Positions 57,698-64,000 of a stretch of 64,000 bases of DNA are shown here, piece by piece (position 1 is the stretch's first letter; each line of letters opens with the position of its first letter). Source of the stretch: Episyrphus balteatus. Taxonomy: Eukaryota > Arthropoda > Insecta > Diptera > Syrphidae. The DNA lies in contig NC_079134.1 of the NCBI RefSeq assembly GCF_945859705.1, positions 52,506,402 through 52,570,401 on the forward strand. The letters are read 5' to 3'. The translations under genes and the position numbers were made by a program. A model generated the notes under the pieces. It saw nothing but the letters and a program-made list of their open reading frames with translations, was not told the DNA's origin and made no database searches.

Positions 57698-58358
57698 GAA
57701 ACAATTTTATTTTTTGAATGATAGGCCTCATAGATTTTTTCATTAATATGAAACGTTAGTTAACAATCATATTTTGAAAAAGTTTACAGTTTCATACATT
57801 TTCAGATAAATTTGTATTGAAAGATGCGTTTGAATGTAACGTAACAGTATGCGTTTTAACCCATATCACATTTTTTTCGCTGGCTCGCAGGTTTCCAGAA
57901 TCCAACCCTTACCATCTGATTCTTATCAAACTTGGCCAACAAATTTGAATGGTTTAAGACAATCCATTCAACCAATATAATTGAATTGATTCCTATTTAA
58001 ATTTTTCTATAGTCTTTAGTATTATTTTGTTCAGATACTGCATAGTGCATATGCATTAGCGTCAGCGTGCCGTGCAGAGTATTTAAACTCCATAAATTAA
58101 AAAAATCATTAAAGAAATTAATTATTATTATTAATTATTAAATTAATAATAAAACTGAATTATCTTCTAAATAAAGTATAAAGTATTGAATATGATCTAT
58201 AAAAAAAGGAATTTGAGTTTTTTAATACAGCGTTAGTAATCCACCACCCTAAATAATTTTAGTCCAAAAATATATCTTACATTTTGAACATTTTACATGT
58301 TGAAAACTTTTCACAAATAAAAGCATGTATAGATCATATTATAACTTTTATAAATATG
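57698..58358. other. Unassigned non-coding stretch
   Basis: AT-rich, with an ATT/AAT triplet patch near 58120-58155. No gene. Confidence 0.3.
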
Positions 58359-58360
58359 TA

Positions 58361-58818
58361 CAGTAAAACCCGGATAAGTGCCTCTCGCAGAACAAAAATT
58401 TTAAGTTTCTTTTTCATATGCAACTCATCTCTTAAGTACCTTTCGCTTAACTACTTTCCCCGCTTAATTACCTGCTATTTCAAATACTTATAATTGAATT
58501 TACTTGCAGAAATTTCTTTTAAGTTCACATTTGAAACAAGTTTCAACTATAAGAAAAACTTCGTTTGCTATAGCGCTTTAAAATTCAAAAAATTTACTTA
58601 AGGTAGAAACTAACTTGTTAGCTATTTTAAACTTTCAAAGTAAATATTTTTTGTGAAGATTATTTTTTTAGTTATCAAACATGTTATTTTGTATTATTGA
58701 ATAGAGAGATAAGTGCCTATGCCTATGAGCACTTAAGCGGGTTCTTGTAAGTACCTAACTCGCTTTAGTGCCTATCAGAACGGGACATTTAAGGTGAGGT
58801 ATTTATCCGGGTTTTACT
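58361..58818. mobile_element. 458-bp pogo-like MITE
   Basis: The left end CAGTAAAACCCGGATAAGTG and the right end in complement AGTAAAACCCGGATAAATAC are inverted repeats, flanked by TA (58359-58360 and 58819-58820). CAGT-type ends followed by a GGATAA word are typical of pogo/Tigger elements. Inside are several TAAGTGCCT and TAAGTACC words in both orientations. Non-coding. Confidence 0.75.
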
Positions 58819-58820
58819 TA

Positions 58821-60691
58821 AATATAAAATTCAAATTAAATATAAAATTCAAATTACTTGTGTAAGATTTTTACAAAAGATATTGAGATCTTGTTGCGTA
58901 TTATTCTATCTAATACTACTTGAAAATTTTAAGTTAAAGCTAATTTTTGTATCAAAAGAAATGTTGGTAAAGATTTATATTTTATAAACTCACTTATGTT
59001 ATGTACATCAAGTGCCAATCATAACCTTATACAAAATTTCTAAAGGGAAAAGTTTTCTTTTTAAATTTACAAAAAAATGAAAATTATGTTTCTGGCCCCC
59101 TATTGTTACAAAATTTCCAATTATACTTGAAAAAAATTTAATTTTTAAATTCCCCCAACTTTGAAAATTGTTTTTAAATTTCCTTAGTCAAAAAACTTTT
59201 ATCCTAATCTGTCACAAACAAGCACTGCATTGTTATTGTAATACAAAAAAAAATATAGAATAAAATATGTCAAAGAATTCACCTTATTTTTGTGTTGCGT
59301 GTTCGATAATATGTATGAAGGTAGAAATATGCATACATATACAATAAATTTATAGGAACTCATATATGTATGCAAACAAAAAAATTACAAATTCACAAAC
59401 TTATTTGACTTTAAAAGTCTAAAAGGCCATAAGCGGAACCCTGCCAGAGTCAGCAAAAAATTATTATTGTTGAATTGTGTTGAAAAAGAATTTCGCAAAT
59501 GTTTGGTGCTCCGTAGCATAAATATTTTATTTATATATTTTTGTATGCATCAGAGCCAGTTAAATTCAAATTTCAATTAAGGCTTGTAAATAATTCTCTT
59601 CAATTGTACGTTTTTTTATATATAAATACATATAGTTTTAATTCAAATTTAATTGAACGAAAATATTCCGTTTTAATATTATTAAAAAAAAAAATTGCTA
59701 AAAGTCTTTTAATAGTTTTTATCAGGTCTCAATTACATTTAATTTGACTTACCATACATGTATCGAACAACAAAGTCAACACGATTTTCCCAAGTGTAAG
59801 CCATTTTTAGTTTTTATTTTTAATTTTATTCTATAAAATCACTTAAATATATTTTTTTTAAATAAACTTTTTTATATTAATAAAACTGTAAATTTTTCTT
59901 TTTCACTATAGTAACACTGTATTCACTTCGGAATTTTGTTCTTTAAAATGCATAAGAGTTTAAATTACAGATAATTTTAATACAAAATATTAAAGAGCAT
60001 TCGACGGTTAACGGACGACACCAGTTTGAAAACTGAAACTATACTAAGGACAAAAATGGTATCTGGGCCGCAAACTACCTGAGGATTCATACACTACTGG
60101 CAAACTGAATTCTAGACGATAAACAACAGAGCCTGAAAAGTATCTAAACAATTTTATTCTGTTAGATACAACTTAAATGTCTTTTTCGGTGGCTGGATTA
60201 TCTGAAAGATAGAAACAAAATGTGCCAGGGATACAAAGATGTCGAACCGGTAGCAGAGCAAAAAATTTACTTGTACACTTGTTGGTGAAGAACAGCGCAA
60301 ACGCATTATATTCGTGCAAGCAACTTTTGTGTCTCTATTACTTTGGTCTTACCTTGGCCCAAACATAATGTGTTCTGTTCTCTATTTTGTTATTGTCTTG
60401 TTGTCAACAGAAATCCAACAGATGGATTTGTGTGTACGGTTGGTGTATTCATTTTAGGAAAAATGAACAAGTATACGTCACAGTGAACTTATTGCTGAGG
60501 TATATGCGTGGTTTAGTGTTGGTTTGTTTTGTATTTTTAAAACAGTAGCGGCCGACAAAAAGGACTATTTTGAAACTTGAAAAGAATGCTATACGCACAT
60601 ATTTGACTACAAAACGAATAAAACAATTTGATGCCGAACTTCAAATATTAGGAAAAAATTGAAAAAAAAAAAACAAAAAAAGTGTGTTAAT
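58821..60691. other. Unassigned non-coding stretch
   Basis: AT-rich to about 59990, then more balanced to about 60560, but no frame or domain was recognised in either. Confidence 0.3.
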
Positions 60692-60699
60692 ATATACAC
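60692..60699. repeat. Target-site duplication, left of palindrome
   Basis: ATATACAC, identical to 62042-62049. Confidence 0.85.
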
Positions 60700-62041
60700 T
60701 AGACTGGGCCAAAAAAATAAAATATTTTTTTTTTTGAAAGTTACTTCGAAAATCTTGTTCAGGATGAAGAAAAAAAATTTGGTGAAAATTTGAGCCGTTA
60801 AAAAAAATTTTAAGAGGTCTATCATCGGTGTTTTTTATTTTTATACATGATATGATGTTTTACAACAGAACTGCTAGACGATCAAAGTAAAAAAAATTTC
60901 TGTTCATTTTTTCTTATATAGAATTAAATTTCCTACAAAAAAGATCTAATTGAAAATTTTCGTCAGACGAGCCGTATTCGAGTAATTAAGCTTTTTAAAT
61001 CGAAGTGTTTTTTCAATTTGCCTGTTTCACTTTGGAATTTTGTGATGAGCAAATAAGTGAATAGAAAAATAAAACCTCGACAGATTCTTATAGGAAATTT
61101 AATTCTCTACAAAAAAGGTCTCATAGTAATTTTCCCTAAATTGAGTTTTGAAGAAGTTATTCACGATTTAAATCGAGAAAAAAATTAAAAAATCAATTTT
61201 CAATTTCAAAATTTTCTAATTCACTGAAAATTCAATATTTTCAAATTAGCAAGATGTTTTCTTGTAGGGAATTAAACGTTCTATAAAAAGTTCCTTCGCA
61301 GCAAATTAATTGCTTTAACCGTTTAGAAGATAATCGTATTCAAATCGCAAATGCATACTTGTCATAAGAAAATTATTGAAATCAGTGGGCATTGGTTTTG
61401 ATACGAATATCTTCTTAACGGTTAAAGCAATTAATTTGCTGCCAAGGAACTTTTTATAGAACGTTTAATTCCCTACAAGAAAACATCTTGCTAATTTGAA
61501 AATATTGAATTTTCAGTGAATTAGAAAATTTTGAAATTGAAAATTGATTTTTTAATTTTTTTCTCGATTTAAATCGTGAATAACTTCATCAAAACTCAAT
61601 TTAGGGAAAATTACTATGAGACCTTTTTTGTAGAGAATTAAATTTCCTATAAGAATCTGTCGAGATTTTATTTTTCTATTCACTTATTTGCTCATCACAA
61701 AATTCCAAAGTGAAACAGGCAAATTGAAAAAACACTTCGATTTAAAAAGCTTAATTACTCGAATACGGCTCGTCTGACGAAAATTTTCAATTAGATCTTT
61801 TTTGTAGGAAATTTAATTCTATATAAGAAAAAATGAACAGAAATTTTTTTTACTTTGATCGTCTAGCAGTTCTGTTGTAAAACATCATATCATGTATAAA
61901 AATAAAAACCACCGATGATAGACCTCTTAAAATTTTTTTTAACGGCTCAAATTTTCACCAAATTTTTTTTTCATCATCCTGAACAAGATTTTCGAAGTAA
62001 CTTTCAAAAAAAAAAATATTTTATTTTTTTGGCCCAGTCTA
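60700..62041. mobile_element. 1342-bp near-perfect palindromic (foldback) element
   Basis: Arms of about 640 bp (60700-61340 and 61399-62041) are reverse complements with few differences, from TAGACTGGGCC at each tip to the GTTAAAGCAAT block next to a loop of about 58 bp. An exact 8-bp duplication ATATACAC lies on each side. There is no protein: the 70-codon frames in both arms are mirror images. An 8-bp duplication fits hAT or P/Galileo-type elements; the ends do not settle it. The very low arm divergence points to a young insertion or arm-to-arm conversion. Confidence 0.93.
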
Positions 62042-62049
62042 ATATACAC
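62042..62049. repeat. Target-site duplication, right of palindrome
   Basis: ATATACAC, identical to 60692-60699. Confidence 0.85.
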
Positions 62050-62109
62050 GCGATTGAAGATGTAGATAGAAATTCATCTAGGACCACCATAACAAAAATG
62101 TTTTTCAAT

Positions 62110-62215
62110 TATGAGCACTAGATGGTGCTACTTGCTTATCACTCTGACATTTCTTTTCAAAAGTCAATTTTCATACCCCAACGCCGCAAAATATAACTTC
62201 AAAAAAATTATTTTT
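62110..62215 (+). repeat. Solo terminus of the TIR family at 29524-30219
   Basis: ACTTGCTTATCACTCTGACA (from 62131) and CATACCCCAACGCCGCAAAA (from 62173) match, in order, the left arm of the element at 29524 and the complement of its right arm. The opposite terminus was not found. Confidence 0.55.
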
Positions 62216-63010
62216 CAAGATCGATTTTTCCGTAAATAACAAAATGGCTTTGGCCAGTTCTAAATAATAAATGACAGTAATATTGATATTATAAGATTTT
62301 ACTTCAGTATCAAGAAAAGTTTTCGAAGTACATCCTTGTAAAGGTTTTAATTAAGAGCAGCTAATTCATAATTTTTCTTATCATACATTTTCAAACGGAT
62401 ATCTAAATTTATCCTGATTTATTCAATGGTGTCAAAATTGTTTTTGCATACGAATTCGATATTTTCTTTTCTTTGCTTAGACTAGTAAATTTTGTTCTTG
62501 TGTTGCATTTGTTTTATGAGAGTAAACAATACCACAGAAAAAACAACATATGCGAAAAACAAAAAACTTTTGCTTTATTTATTAAAAGTTTAAGCCTTCA
62601 CATTTCTTACTTTTTTTTGACGAGCCGTTTCGATAGAAATTCGTCTTTTGTATAATTTTCTACAATAGTTTTGCAGAAATGTTGATGTCAGTTTTTCCCA
62701 GTTCTTGTGTTTTTGTGTCAAATCGCAGTTAACTTGAGGCAACCAAAATTCGTAAAGCATTTTTCTGAAGAAGAAATGCATCCTTCTTATATTTTTCGCC
62801 GCAAATCACACAAATGTCATTTTTCTCCAGTCGTTTAATGGGTTGCTTCCTTCGGTATTCCATGCCATGTGGCATTCAGAAAACTGAAGCTCATTCGGAC
62901 ATTTTTGGCTAAGTATGCATGAAAAATTTTAAATTTTTGGCTAGGTGTGCGTAAAAACACCGTGGCTACCTATGTGTGTTTTTCACATTTATTCACTAAT
63001 AAAAAAGAGA
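62216..63010. other. Unassigned stretch
   Basis: Minus-strand frames at 62590-62860 have mixed composition (for example CVICGEKYKKDAFLLQKNAL), with a Cys-x-x-Cys pair, but no domain I can name. Possibly part of another mobile element. Confidence 0.25.
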
Positions 63011-63217
63011 TTACAACAACACGAAATAAACAAATGAGTTTTGGGGGGTAAAACGTTCGAAAGTTTCCCATCTCCTTTGGGTATCTCTGTTATGCACACT
63101 GCTAAGTGGCGGTTTTTTTTGCAATTTTAGACGCCTCAAATGTTCGGTCTTTTTAATAACATGTTGTATGGTCATTCTGCTGACATTTAATCCAGCTACT
63201 TGTCTTATTTTGTTCAA
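63011..63217 (-). pseudogene. Tc1-family transposase fragment
   Basis: The minus-strand frame reads QVAGLNVSRMTIQHVIKKTE, then LRRLKLQKKPPLSSVHNRDT and QRRWETFERF. This matches the C-terminal half of the Tc1 DNA-binding domain and the linker that leads to the catalytic core (family form G-x-x-V-S-x-x-T-V ... K-K-P-x-L-S-x-x-H-x-x-x-R). The DDE residues, expected further downstream at lower coordinates, are absent, so the fragment is truncated. Confidence 0.65.
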
Positions 63218-63327
63218 AGTACACCGAAAAATAAACCAATATCAATTTAACATTTTAGATCAGTGCCGAAGCCTCCAATACATTGAAAAGTAAGAAAAAA
63301 TCATAGTTGGATAAAACCAGACCGCTT

Positions 63328-63429
63328 TTTATTAAAATTTACACTTTAATTACTCAAAAACCGTAAGATTTTATGTTACATTGATTAATGTTACGGTTTT
63401 TGAGTAATTAAAGTGTCAATTTTAATAAA
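63328..63429. repeat. Hairpin with 39-bp arms
   Basis: Arms 63328-63366 and 63391-63429 are complementary at 38 of 39 positions around a 24-nt loop. The stem tip reads CCGTAA/TTACGG. It could be the remnant of a MITE or a short hairpin RNA source. No flanking duplication was clear. Confidence 0.75.
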
Positions 63430-64000
63430 TAGGCCAAAATTTTAAATACTGATACAAACATTTTCGATTCAAGCTTTTTGCATTTACCGAGAACATGTTC
63501 TATGGTATACCTACAAATGTAAATTTTTGTTTACGCTATTGGACAGTAGAGATTTTAACGACCAAAATTCCCACCGATTTTTTGTTAAAAGCTGATATTT
63601 TGACACGTGAATTTTCGATTGAAAATTAGGGTGTTTTTTTGGTATTAAGTCAAAAAATGGTTAAAAAATATAAATTTTAAATCAAATAAATTACTGTGTA
63701 TTCGGGACATAATAAGGTAAGTTTTCACCAAATTTCATAGTAAAAAAACATTTTTTTTAAAAAGATAAAAATAAAAAACCAAAAACTCGGTTTTTTGAAT
63801 TTTTCACATAAATTTTGAGGTTATGTCGAAAAATTGTTGATACTTAAGCTGTAGATCTTTTTACTATTTACAACCTTGCCATACAACTTTTTTCCATAGG
63901 ACTTGTTGTTTTGCCGGAAATCGAGATATACCATTTTTTACCATTAAAAACTCAACCCTACCACTTCCCGACCTCGGCTCGCAAGTAATTTATTTTTCCC
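63430..64000. other. Unassigned non-coding stretch
   Basis: AT-rich sequence with repeat-like phrases (for example GGAAATCGAGATATACCATT near 63917), but no second copy in the window. Confidence 0.3.

Noticed and set aside
60607..62121. Open frames of about 70 codons in each arm of the palindrome
   Set aside because: They are mirror-image translations of the inverted arms, with low complexity; no independent evidence of coding.

Overview
The window looks like gene-poor, AT-rich, repeat-dense nuclear DNA from an insect, most likely a fly. The one piece of host gene I can identify is an EF-hand exon of a sarcoplasmic calcium-binding protein (2046-2212, minus strand), bounded by good splice signals. 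Around it are long AT-rich stretches and remains of Tc1, pogo, piggyBac, hAT and Harbinger-type DNA transposons, LINE reverse-transcriptase fragments, and tRNA-derived sequences, a mixture typical of insect genomes. Nothing suggests a bacterial replicon, operons or CRISPR. The fly assignment is an inference from this repeat mix and the calcium-binding exon; no species can be named.

Layout. 0-2.7 kb: tRNA-like relic, a 181-bp MITE, the calcium-binding exon and its introns. 2.7-9.6 kb: copies of a dispersed AT-rich repeat, a 2.1-kb foldback element with internal 120-bp tandem units (3265-5359), and a Tc1 remnant. 9.6-19 kb: mostly unassigned DNA with two MITEs that have 3-bp target duplications. 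19-24 kb: two inverted copies of one TIR element flanking a LINE fragment. 24.2-26.2 kb: an inverted-repeat element split by a hAT-like insertion with an 8-bp duplication. 28-31 kb: three TIR elements, one carrying a nested hAT MITE and one carrying a LINE reverse-transcriptase fragment. 31-42 kb: largely unassigned, with a TA-flanked MITE, a foldback and two LINE 3' ends. 42.3-44.1 kb: a decayed multi-part gene of a transposon-associated family. 46-55.3 kb: a transposon graveyard holding Tc1, LINE, piggyBac (split by a hAT MITE), pogo and an unclassified DDE-like transposase. 55.7-58.8 kb: three TIR elements, one nested inside a 1.7-kb hAT. 60.7-62.0 kb: a nearly perfect 1.3-kb palindrome with an 8-bp duplication. 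The right end holds a Tc1 fragment and a 39-bp-arm hairpin.

All transposase and reverse-transcriptase reading frames here are broken by stops or frameshifts, so no autonomous element is present. The feature that stands out is the number of long inverted repeats (at least five arms of roughly 300 to 780 bp in 64 kb). These could be read into hairpin RNAs or drive local rearrangement. Boundaries rest on reading by eye; where terminal repeats and flanking duplications agree they are firm to within a base or two, otherwise they are approximate.
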